Shown here piece by piece: positions 15,443-23,714 of a stretch of DNA of 64,000 nt (position 1 is its first letter; every line of letters starts with the position of its first letter). Location of the stretch: positions 186,001-250,000 of the forward strand of contig DASUWH010000072.1 of assembly GCA_036378535.1 (NCBI GenBank), given 5' to 3'. The notes beneath the pieces are model-generated. The model was not told the DNA's origin, made no database searches, and worked only from the letters and a program-made list of their open reading frames with translations. The position numbers and the translations under genes are program-made. This DNA is from Gp1-AA122 sp036378535 (GTDB lineage: Bacteria > Acidobacteriota > Terriglobia > Terriglobales > Acidobacteriaceae).

Positions 15443-15637
15443 GGTCTCAGGTATCGGGTCTCAGGCATTAAGCAAGCTCTGATCAAGTTCATTTCTGTCA
15501 TCCCGAGCGAGCGCAAAAGCCCGAGCCGAGGGACCTTGCGTTTGTGTTTGCCTGCTTAATCAGAATTTCCCTAAGGCCTAAGGCCTAAGGCCTAAGGCCT
15601 AAGACCTAAGACCTAAGACCTAAGACCTGAGACCTAG
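15443..15637. repeat. Dispersed repeat flanked by inverted heptamer arrays
   Basis: Left array: GGTCTCA, GGTATCG, GGTCTCA, GGCATTA (15443-15470). Centre: a full dispersed repeat (15472-15570) with ends GCAAGCTCTGATCAAG and CTTAATCAGAATTTCC, and core TGTCATCCCGAGCG...CCGAGGGACCTTGCGTTTG. Right array (15571-15637) in the opposite orientation: four CTAAGGC, four CTAAGAC and one CTGAGAC, equal to TTAGG/TCTTAGG units read on the minus strand. The locus is therefore one large interrupted palindrome with 7-bp phased arms. It lies between the divergent sigma and ARPP-1 genes. Confidence 0.85.
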
Positions 15638-15733
15638 TTATAGACACCGCCTGCGCGCGATACCTCACCCACGAACATTTGATGGTGCAAGGAATTCACG
15701 CGCAAACGTTCTCTGGATAGTACGGGTGGTGAA

Positions 15734-15791
15734 GGGAAAGGCCTCCGAGCGAGGCCGGAGTTGGCGCCGCCACGCTCGGAGTGCCTTTCCC
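15734..15791 (+). promoter_or_regulatory. Long leader hairpin before the ARPP-1-like gene
   Basis: GGGAAAGGCCTCCGAGCG (15734-15751) pairs with CGCTCGGAGTGCCTTTCCC (15773-15791), an 18-bp stem with a single bulged base and a 21-nt loop. It ends 2 nt before the Shine-Dalgarno sequence GGGAGG (15794-15799) of the next gene. Such a stable stem at a ribosome binding site may control translation or mRNA stability; the mechanism is inference. Confidence 0.6.
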
Positions 15792-15803
15792 GTGGGAGGC
15801 AAT

Positions 15804-16895
15804 ATGAAGCCGAGACGTTCGATGGTTTTTGCGGTGGCGATGGCGCTGGTGGCCATGGTATTTGGGTTCGAGCAGGTCCAAGCTGGTCAGCCGGCAAGCG
15901 GATATAAATTGCTGGCGCCGATCCGGCAGGGCAATCTCACCATTTTCCCGGTAGTTGCTTTTACATCCCGTGACACGCAGGAATTCCTGACGCTGGATGA
16001 AGGCTTGCGTTCGGGTGAAGTTGTCGTAAGTGAAGCGGGAAGTATTCGCCCGCTGGTGCGGCGTCGCCCCGGCAGTCCGCCGCAGTATCCGGGCGGCGGA
16101 GCCCAGGTCAATCAACTGGTGTTAGTCAACAATTCCAAGCGCCCGCTGGTTCTGCTCGCAGGTGAGGTGGTAACCGGCGGACGGCAGGATCGCGTCATTG
16201 GCAAAGACCGGCTCGTCCCGCCGGAGAGCGATCCCATTGATCTGGGCGTGTTCTGCGTTGAGCCGGGGCGCTGGGTGGGCACGACTTCGAAATTCGGTGC
16301 GATGAGCGGCGCCTTGCTGGTGCCATCCGTACGCAGCAAAGTGATGGCGGATAAGGATCAGCAAAAAGTCTGGTCGGAGGTACGTAAGAGTCAGGAGGCG
16401 GTGATCGCCGCCATGCCCCCCTCAGCGCCGGCGCCGGCGGAGGTGCAGAGCACGACTTCCTACGCGCGCGTCATGGGGAACCAGGCAGTACAGAAGCAGG
16501 TGGACTCCATTGCCGCGCCCATCGAGACCAGCTATCGCGGATTGATGAAGCAATTGCGCGATCGCAATGCTGTAGGTGTGGTCGTTGCCGTAAACGGGGA
16601 GCTTATCTGGGCGGATGTTTTCGCCAGCACCGATTTACTGCAGAAGTACTGGCCCAAGTTAGTGCGCTCTTATGCGGCAGAGGCCATGGTTACCCCAGCC
16701 AAGGCGCACGAGGCGGACGAGAAATCCGCACAAGCTTTTCTGGAAAACATGCAAGGCCGGCGCGAAGTTTCGGAAACCGAGCCTGGTCTGTACCGGCATA
16801 CCGAGATCAGCGGAGACGGTTTCAAGGCGTTCGAATTGACATCGCTGCTGCCGAAGACCGGGTTTGATCTACACATAGCGAAGATGGCGGAATAG
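15804..16895 (+). CDS. Exported ARPP-1-like domain protein
   Basis: A 363-residue exported protein. The ATG at 15804 has GGGAGG upstream and gives a clean signal peptide (MKPRRSMVFAVAMALVAMVF, cut near VQA). The body from YKLLAPIRQGNLTIFPVVAF on resembles the ARPP-1/DUF6569 family, with the typical NNSKRPLVLLAGEVVTGGRQ and DRVIGKDRLVPP segments. The C-terminal part (about 230-363) contains GVVVAVNGELIWADVF. The molecular function of the family is not established. The gene is alone, behind a long hairpin, and convergent with the membrane-protein gene. Confidence 0.7.
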   Translation: MKPRRSMVFAVAMALVAMVFGFEQVQAGQPASGYKLLAPIRQGNLTIFPVVAFTSRDTQEFLTLDEGLRSGEVVVSEAGSIRPLVRRRPGSPPQYPGGGAQVNQLVLVNNSKRPLVLLAGEVVTGGRQDRVIGKDRLVPPESDPIDLGVFCVEPGRWVGTTSKFGAMSGALLVPSVRSKVMADKDQQKVWSEVRKSQEAVIAAMPPSAPAPAEVQSTTSYARVMGNQAVQKQVDSIAAPIETSYRGLMKQLRDRNAVGVVVAVNGELIWADVFASTDLLQKYWPKLVRSYAAEAMVTPAKAHEADEKSAQAFLENMQGRREVSETEPGLYRHTEISGDGFKAFELTSLLPKTGFDLHIAKMAE

Positions 16896-16933
16896 GGTAT
16901 TGCATTCCCTAAGGCGGAGCCAACGGACTTTGG

Positions 16934-17500
16934 CTATGTCGCGGAGGTGGCCGTGGCTTTGGCGGGTTTCGACAACGCCGTAAGCCGCAGGACGAGCGCT
17001 AGGCCGAGCGCGACCGCCAGGAGGCGCAACGCAGGCACTCGATTGCGGGCGAACGCCAGCGTGAAGAGCATGAAGACCGCGTACAGCGATATGTTGTGAA
17101 TCGCTGTGTATAGCGGTGACTTCCATGAGGCGGTCAGGGCCGCGCCCAACACGACGCCTGATCCGACGAGTAGAACCAGAATCGACTGACCGGGATGGTG
17201 GGCGATGTGCGCCCTCTCGAAGGTCGAAAGAAGGACAGCGACACTGGCAAAGTGGACCAGGTGTGCTGCGAACCAGGCCCACAGAAGAGTCGCGGCGCTA
17301 GGCAATCGGCGCACAAATCTCACCAGCCCCGGAGCGGCGAAGGCCACTATGAAAAACAACGCCGCCAAGCGGGCGCTGTTGCGCGCCACTGCATGCGCTC
17401 CAGCGGCATTCCATCCGTGAATCGCCACCGTGGCGAGCGCGACCACGCAATTCGCAATTGCAGCTACGTAGATCAGGGCAACTGAGCGCACTGACGACAT
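16934..17500 (-). CDS. Integral membrane protein of unknown function
   Basis: A 188-residue, mostly hydrophobic protein with about six predicted membrane segments (near 7-29, 45-62, 72-95, 104-124, 132-150, 158-174). Several His lie in or near helices (HLVHFASV, ERAHIAHHPGQ), which could bind haem or metal, but I recognise no family. AAGGAAG precedes the ATG. It is convergent with the ARPP-1-like gene (38 nt apart). Confidence 0.6.
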   Translation of the reverse strand: MSSVRSVALIYVAAIANCVVALATVAIHGWNAAGAHAVARNSARLAALFFIVAFAAPGLVRFVRRLPSAATLLWAWFAAHLVHFASVAVLLSTFERAHIAHHPGQSILVLLVGSGVVLGAALTASWKSPLYTAIHNISLYAVFMLFTLAFARNRVPALRLLAVALGLALVLRLTALSKPAKATATSAT

Positions 17501-17677
17501 GAGTGCTTCCTTGAATGGAAATTTCTGTTCGCCCGGACGGAGTAGCAGAATTATGGCATACCTTTTAGTTGTTGCTCTCTGGTTACCTTCGAAGACAATA
17601 TCTCACTTGATAAGCTTAGGGTGCGGTTCCGCGTCCCCTCCCTCGTGTGTCTTGGTTATGCTAAGTTCTGAGCCTCC

Positions 17678-18682
17678 ATGCAAGCGCTAGACAAGTTGCG
17701 GCCGGAATTGCGCGAACTTCTCAACCAGCCCGTGCGCCAACTCGGGCTGAAGATCGAGGGCTCGCCAGTCGAGCCGTATGTGCAGCAACTCTATCGTGAG
17801 CTCGAGCACAAGAAGCTAATAAAGTTTCGCCCGCCGGTTTATCTCACCGATGAGTGGGGATGTCCATCGGGAGAGCCGGTGATTGGACTGCCCTTTTATC
17901 TGGCCAACTCAGATCTTGCGCAACTGGAAAAGGAGATGAATGATCTCGAGGACACGCGCGAGATCATGATGTACCTCCGCCACGAAGCCGGGCATGCCTT
18001 CAATTATGCGTATCGCCTCTATAACCGCCCGGAGTGGAAACAGCTTTTCGGCTGGTTCCGGCGGCCCTATCGCGATAACTATCGCCCGGTACCGTTCTCG
18101 CGAAATTATGTGCGGCACATGGCGGGCTGGTACGCGCAGAAACATCCGGATGAAGATTTCGCGGAAACCTTCGCGGTGTGGTTGACCCCGCGCTCCGGCT
18201 GGCGCAAACGATACCGGGGGTGGGCGGCGATGGCGAAGCTGCAGTACATGGATCGCATCGCGCGCGAGCTAAGTAACGTGGAGCCGGTGCGCAAGAAGGG
18301 GCACACGGATGTTACGGTTGACGAGATGGAAACCACGGTCGGCGAGCTTTATCGCCCCGCCGCGGAAGAAGTTCCCATCATCGACATGGCAACCGATACT
18401 GATTTGAAGGACATCTTTAATGCCAAGCGCAGCAAGCGGGCGCGTCCGGCTCAACAGTTCTTGCACGAACATCGCAAGGCGGTCGTCGACAAGATCGCGT
18501 ACTGGACCGGGGTGCAGCGTCCGCTAGTGAAAAGATTGATGGAAGCTATTGAAACTCGAGTGGGCGAGCTGGGATTGACAACCGATTCCAAGCGCGAAGC
18601 GGAACACCTGGCGGAAATCACGGTGTACGCCTCCGCATTGGCGATGAACTATTTGGCCAATGGGAAATTTGTGCAACCGTAG
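17678..18682 (+). CDS. Putative zinc-binding metallopeptidase
   Basis: A 334-residue soluble protein with the zincin motif HEAGH (His102, Glu103, His106), followed about 57 residues later by DEDFAETFAVWL (Glu163), a plausible third ligand. It resembles the family annotated as putative zinc-binding metallopeptidase (Peptidase_Mx); no substrate is known. There is no signal peptide, so it should act in the cytoplasm. The next gene, 103 nt downstream on the same strand, is an ATP-grasp ligase, so the two may make and break the same amide-bonded product (inference). The stop codon abuts a heptamer array. Confidence 0.75.
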   Translation: MQALDKLRPELRELLNQPVRQLGLKIEGSPVEPYVQQLYRELEHKKLIKFRPPVYLTDEWGCPSGEPVIGLPFYLANSDLAQLEKEMNDLEDTREIMMYLRHEAGHAFNYAYRLYNRPEWKQLFGWFRRPYRDNYRPVPFSRNYVRHMAGWYAQKHPDEDFAETFAVWLTPRSGWRKRYRGWAAMAKLQYMDRIARELSNVEPVRKKGHTDVTVDEMETTVGELYRPAAEEVPIIDMATDTDLKDIFNAKRSKRARPAQQFLHEHRKAVVDKIAYWTGVQRPLVKRLMEAIETRVGELGLTTDSKREAEHLAEITVYASALAMNYLANGKFVQP

Positions 18683-18770
18683 AATTTGCAAATTAGTAAT
18701 TTGTAATTTGCAATTGAAGAAGCAGCCGGCAATGAAGAAATTACAAATTACCAATCGCAAATTACCGATG
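18683..18770. repeat. Inverted heptamer arrays, TAATTTG type
   Basis: Left: AATTTGC, AAATTAG, TAATTTG, TAATTTG, CAATTGA (18683-18717). Right, read on the minus strand: GGTAATT, TGCGATT, GGTAATT, TGTAATT. Both arms have a 7-bp period and face each other across a short GC-rich centre (GCAGCCGGC). The AT-rich composition contrasts with the surrounding GC-rich DNA. The right arm ends 16 nt before the ATP-grasp gene. Confidence 0.75.
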
Positions 18771-18785
18771 TAGTTTGGGGTCAGT

Positions 18786-19862
18786 ATGGCGGAAGACAAA
18801 CTCAAAATCGCGGTGTTGTACGACGTTTGGGAGGAGGAGACCGCCGAAGAAGCGGCGGCTGAGGAGTCCACTCCGCGCAAAAAACCTACCGGTCGGAAAA
18901 AGAAAGAAAAGAAGGACAAAGAAGACCGTGAAGAGATCTTCGAATCGCTCGTGAAGTTAGGCCACGATCCTTTCTACCATGTGCTGGATGGGCGCGCGCA
19001 GTCGCTGCATGCCTTGGCGAAATGCGGAGCGGACCTGGTTTTCAATCTTACGGAATCTTACGGCGGCGATGACACCATGGACATGAATATCGCCGCGTAC
19101 CTGGAACTGTTAGGCCTTCCTTATACCGGCGGGGGGCCGCATGCGCAGTTGCTGGCGCAGGACAAAGCGCTGGCCAAAAAAATGTTCGCCTTCCACGGCA
19201 TCCGCACGCCCTATTTCGCCACCGCCTTTCGCGGGAATATCGATCACGCTCACGATATCGAGTTTCCGCTGATCGTTAAGCCCTTGAAGGAGGATGGATC
19301 GATCGGGATCGATGCCGAATCGGTGGTCAAGAGCGTCAAGGAATTGATGGAGCGGGTGCAGTACATTCAGAACGAATTCGATTCGCCATCGTTGATCGAA
19401 GAATACATCGAGGGCCGGGAACTCTATGCCGCCATTCTGGGCAGTTATGAAAGCGCCCAGGTGCTGCCCCTGGTGGAACTGGACTTATCCAAACTGCCCG
19501 ACGGCACACCGAAGATCGCCAGCTACGACGTGAAATTTGAGAAGGGCACGGAGGCTTACCGCCTGACCAAGTCGCACTTGGCGGAAGATCTGGACGAGAA
19601 GACGGTGACCCGGTTATCCGACACGGCCTTGGCGGCCTACCGGGCAGTGAAGCTGCGCGATTACGGTCGCATCGATATGCGGCTCACGCCCAAGGGAGAG
19701 GTTTACGTTATTGAGGCCAATCCCAACCCTTGGCTGTCGAGCAAGCAGGAGTTCGCTATGGCCGCGAAGGCAAGCGGCCGCTCCTACACCCAGCTGATCG
19801 GCGAGATCGTGGATATGGCCATGGCGCGCAATCCCAAGGAACAAAAGCCAGTCGGGGCCTAA
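18786..19862 (+). CDS. ATP-grasp ligase, D-Ala-D-Ala ligase-like
   Basis: A 358-residue ATP-grasp enzyme that should form an amide bond through an acyl-phosphate. The core matches D-Ala-D-Ala ligase-type ATP-grasp: FPLIVKPLKEDGSIGI (ATP-binding Lys and glycine loop, about 162-177), SLIEEYIEGRELYAAI (about 202-217), and the metal-binding DYGRIDMRL...VYVIEANPNPWL near 293-321. An unusual charged insertion, RKKPTGRKKKEKKDKEDREE, sits at about 31-50 after the first strand. Cell-wall Ddl is usually next to mur genes; here the neighbour is a metallopeptidase, so the substrate is probably a different peptide or amino acid. Confidence 0.8.
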   Translation: MAEDKLKIAVLYDVWEEETAEEAAAEESTPRKKPTGRKKKEKKDKEDREEIFESLVKLGHDPFYHVLDGRAQSLHALAKCGADLVFNLTESYGGDDTMDMNIAAYLELLGLPYTGGGPHAQLLAQDKALAKKMFAFHGIRTPYFATAFRGNIDHAHDIEFPLIVKPLKEDGSIGIDAESVVKSVKELMERVQYIQNEFDSPSLIEEYIEGRELYAAILGSYESAQVLPLVELDLSKLPDGTPKIASYDVKFEKGTEAYRLTKSHLAEDLDEKTVTRLSDTALAAYRAVKLRDYGRIDMRLTPKGEVYVIEANPNPWLSSKQEFAMAAKASGRSYTQLIGEIVDMAMARNPKEQKPVGA

Positions 19863-19943
19863 CCGCTCCCAATCCCCTACAACAGGTCAGCTTAAATCGC
19901 GCATCTGAGTTACCGGGCGTCACACCTCAGTGTGCCCGCGACC

Positions 19944-21110
19944 ATGGACGAGTTTCCGAAAGGGCGGGTGTACGGGATGCGGAAGGAGGAACCCGGTGAC
20001 TCTCCGAGATCCGGGAGCATACCGGTGTGGGACAAGCAAACCGCCCGCGCACTGAGCACCATAATCATCTTCGCTATGGTCGGTGCATTCTGCTATGGCG
20101 CCTGGAAAGTGCTCATAGCTGTTCTGTTTTCCATCTTTCTGGCCTACTTGCTCGATCCGCTTGTTTCCTTCGTACAACGAAAGTCTAAATTGTCGGCGGG
20201 GTCGCGCTCCCGTGCTATCGCCCAAGTCTATGTTGGTCTGGGTATCGTGCTGGCCGTTCTGATCCTCGTGGCTGGACCCAAACTGCAAAGCGAAGGGAAA
20301 AGGCTTACCAGCGCAGCCCCCATGTGGATGGACCAGCTCACCACCGGAAAAATCGCCCTGCAGATTGGAGTTAAGCACGGCTGGAGCGTTAGCACAGCCG
20401 AGCAGGTGCAACACTGGCTCACGGATCACCGGCAAGACATGATGCATTGGGCGGGGCGCCTGGGCAGCTACACGGCGGCCTTGGTGGTGAATTCCGTGTG
20501 GCTGGTCGTCGTGCCTATCCTGGCAGTGTTCTTCCTGCGCGATGGGCGCAGTTTTGCGGATAGTTTGATCGAAGTTTTCGATCGCAGAAGGCAACGGCAG
20601 TTTCTGAGCGCGCTGCTGAATGATTTGGATACGATGCTGGCGCGCTACATACGCGCACAGCTGATCCTGGCCGCACTCACGATTGTGGTTTTTACCGCAG
20701 TCCTCACGTCCATGCGGCTCTCCTACAGCATCGTGCTGGGAGTGCTTGGGGGCGTACTGGAGTTCATTCCCGTGGTGGGGCCGCTGGTGGCGGCAGTCGC
20801 TATTTTTGCGGTCGCCATTTTCACTGCTTACTCACACCCCTTTATGGTTCTGATCTTTCTGGGTATGTGGCGCCTGATTCAGGATTATGTGACCTCGCCG
20901 CGGATCATGGGGAGCAGTGTCGAGCTGCACCCATTAGCGGCGCTGTTTGCCATTCTCTCGGGAGCGGAGGTAGCGGGTGTGATTGGCGTATATCTCTCAA
21001 TTCCCGTGGCGGCCACATTACGCATTTTCTGGCGGCGCTGGCGTATGTATAGCGCAATCGCAACCAGTACGGCGGATTCCGAACTGCCGCCACGACGCTT
21101 GACGGGTTGA
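19944..21110 (+). CDS. AI-2E family transporter (PerM-like)
   Basis: An integral membrane protein of about 388 residues in the AI-2E/PerM family. Paired N-terminal helices (TIIIFAMVGAFCYGAWKVLI, then FSIFLAYLLDPLV) are followed by a soluble segment (about 100-180) and a C-terminal bundle containing GGVLEFIPVVGPLVAAV, the most conserved family stretch. Family members include the AI-2 exporter TqsA and sodium/proton antiporters, so the substrate is unassigned. The start is uncertain: ATG 19944 or GTG 19932; neither has a clear Shine-Dalgarno sequence. Confidence 0.85.
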   Translation: MDEFPKGRVYGMRKEEPGDSPRSGSIPVWDKQTARALSTIIIFAMVGAFCYGAWKVLIAVLFSIFLAYLLDPLVSFVQRKSKLSAGSRSRAIAQVYVGLGIVLAVLILVAGPKLQSEGKRLTSAAPMWMDQLTTGKIALQIGVKHGWSVSTAEQVQHWLTDHRQDMMHWAGRLGSYTAALVVNSVWLVVVPILAVFFLRDGRSFADSLIEVFDRRRQRQFLSALLNDLDTMLARYIRAQLILAALTIVVFTAVLTSMRLSYSIVLGVLGGVLEFIPVVGPLVAAVAIFAVAIFTAYSHPFMVLIFLGMWRLIQDYVTSPRIMGSSVELHPLAALFAILSGAEVAGVIGVYLSIPVAATLRIFWRRWRMYSAIATSTADSELPPRRLTG

Positions 21111-21258
21111 CAATCGCGTCTGTGTCCTTGATTAACCAACCTACTCGGCATTTCTGTTCCCAACGCAATCTCTAAGCAACGGGTATTAGAACCCGCCCCT
21201 CCAATGGCGGGGGCGTGGTTCACGCCGCTCAGACGATGGACGGTTCGGGGGTGAACAG

Positions 21259-22200
21259 ATGGCAGGTTCTGCGACGACGGTATGGGATCTCGGCGGCTTG
21301 AGCCTTAAACAGTTAGCCAAAGAAGCTGGCAATAACGCTAGCACAGCGGATGTGACTGGCCGCGCAGCTCAGCTGGCTTACTACTTCTTCCTGGCACTCT
21401 TCCCGATGATGCTGGCGCTGTTGTCAGTCTTCGCTCTGGTAGCGGGATCCAATTCCTCTCTACAGCAGAACCTGATGACCGCGGTTTATCGATTTGCGCC
21501 TCCCGATGCGGCCAAGCTGATCAGCCAAACACTCCAAGAAACCTTTCAGGCGGCGGGCGGGTGGAAGGCGGCTCTCGGAATTATCGGCGCATTGTGGTCA
21601 GCGTCATCGGGCGTGAGCGCCTTAATGGATACGCTGAACAGCGCCTTCGAAACCAAGGAGACCCGGTCATATCTCAGACGTACCGCCCTCGCCTTGTGGA
21701 TGACCATTGCCGGATCCGTGCTGGTGGTGGCCGCCATCGGTCTGCTTCTGGTGGGACAAGACGCGGCTCAGCATTTTGCCTCCGCCGGAACCCTGGGACC
21801 GATCGCCAAGTGGACATGGATGATCCTGCAGTGGCCGCTCTTGATTTTCTTAATGCTGGTAGCATTCGCGTTGGTTTATTACTTCGCCCCCAATGTGGAA
21901 CATCCGGCATGGCATTGGGTAACCCCCGGGTCGGTGGTCGGAGTAACGCTGTGGCTGGCCGTATCGTTCGCGCTGCGTGTGTACCTGCACTATTTCAACT
22001 CGTATGCGAAAACCTATGGCGCGCTGACGGCGGTCATTATCGTCCTGCTTTGGTTCTATCTCACCGGGTTGAGCATCCTGATGGGGGGAGTAATCAATTC
22101 AACCATCGAGCATGCGGCCTCCCGGCAGCCAGGGAAGCCTGAGTTGAAGAAGCCGTCTCCCAGCGAGCCGGAAACCAAGCCCACGCCGAAGGCGGCATAG
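21259..22200 (+). CDS. YihY/BrkB family membrane protein
   Basis: A 313-residue inner-membrane protein of the YihY (BrkB, formerly called RNase BN) family, with about six membrane helices. The first helix region reads AAQLAYYFFLALFPMMLALL, and the C-terminal part has SYAKTYGALTAVIIVLLWFY, the family signature. The tail (about 285-313) is Lys/Pro/Glu-rich and cytoplasmic. Function is not established in the family. GGGGGTGA lies before the ATG. It follows the AI-2E gene by ~150 nt on the same strand. Confidence 0.88.
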   Translation: MAGSATTVWDLGGLSLKQLAKEAGNNASTADVTGRAAQLAYYFFLALFPMMLALLSVFALVAGSNSSLQQNLMTAVYRFAPPDAAKLISQTLQETFQAAGGWKAALGIIGALWSASSGVSALMDTLNSAFETKETRSYLRRTALALWMTIAGSVLVVAAIGLLLVGQDAAQHFASAGTLGPIAKWTWMILQWPLLIFLMLVAFALVYYFAPNVEHPAWHWVTPGSVVGVTLWLAVSFALRVYLHYFNSYAKTYGALTAVIIVLLWFYLTGLSILMGGVINSTIEHAASRQPGKPELKKPSPSEPETKPTPKAA

Positions 22201-22241
22201 GAACGCTGTTCTTTAGGCTACCCATGCCATAATCTCTGATT

Positions 22242-23705
22242 ATGGGCCGTGTCGCTCGTTCCGACCTTTACCGCAAGTTGCCCTCGGTCGATGAGGTAAT
22301 GCGAGTCTCCGCTTTGGTGCCGCTCATCCAGAGCGAAGGACAGGCATTAGTCGCCGATGCTGTACGGTCTGTGCTGAGCCGCTTACGCAATGAGATCGCC
22401 GCGGGAAACCTCGAAGAGGCAGCCGTTGACCTGGCGCTCACCGGTCTGCCCGAGGTTGTCGAACGGCAACTTCGCAGCTCTCTGAGCTACTCGTTGCGGC
22501 CGGTAATCAACGCTACGGGAGTGATTCTTCATACGAATTTGGGACGTGCTCCGCTTGCGGGCGCGGCCCTGGCGCACGTGCGTGAATCGGCTGGCGCCTA
22601 TTCCAACCTGGAGTTTGACATTGAGACCGGCGAGCGCGGCAAGCGGGATGTCCACGTGGATCGCCTCTTCCGCAAACTGCTGAACAGCGGGTTGGCGGGC
22701 GAGTGTGCGCTCGACGAGGTTAAGAAGAGGGCTAGCTCGGCAGCACAAGTTTCCACGATAGTTGTCAACAACAATGCCGCTGCAGTACTGATTGCTCTCA
22801 ACACCTTGGCCGAGGGCGGAGAAGTGATTGTCTCCCGTGGCGAACTGGTCGAAATCGGCGGCTCGTTTCGCGTCCCCGAAGTGATGGCAAAATCAGGCGC
22901 TGTTCTGCGCGAAGTTGGCACCACCAACCGCACCCGTGTCGGCGATTACGAGCGGGCGATCAATGAGAAGACGCGGTTGCTCTTGCGCGTGCACCGCTCT
23001 AATTTTCAGATTACCGGTTTCACGGAGCAGCCATCTCTCTCGCAGTTGGCCGAGTTAGCGCACAGCCGGAGCCTGCCGCTCATGGAGGACCTTGGCAGCG
23101 GAGCGCTCTTCGACCTGCGTTCGGTCGGCATCCAGGACGAGCCGGGGGTGCTCGACAGCATTCGCGCCGGAGTGGATGTGGTCACCTATAGTGGCGACAA
23201 GCTGCTAGGTGGTCCTCAAGCCGGGTTGATCAGCGGCCGCCAGGACTTAGTTGCCCGCATTCGCAGCAATCCGTTATTCCGCGCGCTTCGGGTGGACAAG
23301 CTTACTTACGCTACGCTGGAGGCCACCCTGCTTGCCTATGTCAAGCAGGATCACGTTGCCATTCCGGCGCTCCGGATGATGCGGCTCACGGAACAGGAGA
23401 TCGGCGAACGAGCTGAACGATTAGTAAGCCGGATCGAGCATACCCGCTTGCATCTGGACGTGGTTCGCGGAGAATCGGTGGTCGGCGGCGGAGCCGCTCC
23501 ATCTGCGGTTCTGCCGACTCGATTGATCAGCGTAAGCTCTGAGCGCTGCAGTCCTGACGAATTCGCGGCGAAGTTGCGTGGCTGCGAACCGCCGGTGATT
23601 GCCCGTGTCGAGGACGGACGCGTGCTGCTGGACTTGCGAACGGTGTTTCCCGAACAGGACGATCTGCTGATCGCAGCCCTCAATAACGCCGGTTCCGGCT
23701 GTTAG
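22242..23705 (+). CDS. selA: L-seryl-tRNA(Sec) selenium transferase
   Basis: A PLP enzyme that converts Ser-tRNA(Sec) to Sec-tRNA(Sec) using selenophosphate. The 487 residues have the SelA N-terminal domain, then RPVINATGVILHTNLGRAPL (87-106), VVNNNAAAVLIALNTLA (174-190), RGELVEIGGSFRVPEVM and the PLP lysine Lys320 in TYSGDKLLGGPQAG. Compared with E. coli SelA there is an extra stretch of about 20 residues around 147-170 (GECALDEVKKRASSAAQ), where the parent has only a short LLxxITGAE linker. selB, selC and selD are not in the window. DUF488 follows by 9 nt, suggesting cotranscription. Confidence 0.93.
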   Translation: MGRVARSDLYRKLPSVDEVMRVSALVPLIQSEGQALVADAVRSVLSRLRNEIAAGNLEEAAVDLALTGLPEVVERQLRSSLSYSLRPVINATGVILHTNLGRAPLAGAALAHVRESAGAYSNLEFDIETGERGKRDVHVDRLFRKLLNSGLAGECALDEVKKRASSAAQVSTIVVNNNAAAVLIALNTLAEGGEVIVSRGELVEIGGSFRVPEVMAKSGAVLREVGTTNRTRVGDYERAINEKTRLLLRVHRSNFQITGFTEQPSLSQLAELAHSRSLPLMEDLGSGALFDLRSVGIQDEPGVLDSIRAGVDVVTYSGDKLLGGPQAGLISGRQDLVARIRSNPLFRALRVDKLTYATLEATLLAYVKQDHVAIPALRMMRLTEQEIGERAERLVSRIEHTRLHLDVVRGESVVGGGAAPSAVLPTRLISVSSERCSPDEFAAKLRGCEPPVIARVEDGRVLLDLRTVFPEQDDLLIAALNNAGSGC

Positions 23706-23714
23706 TCTGCTTCC

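Noticed and set aside
21192..21214. CCCGCC/GGCGGG hairpin after the AI-2E gene
   Set aside because: Short stem with no T tract on either strand, so not counted as a terminator.
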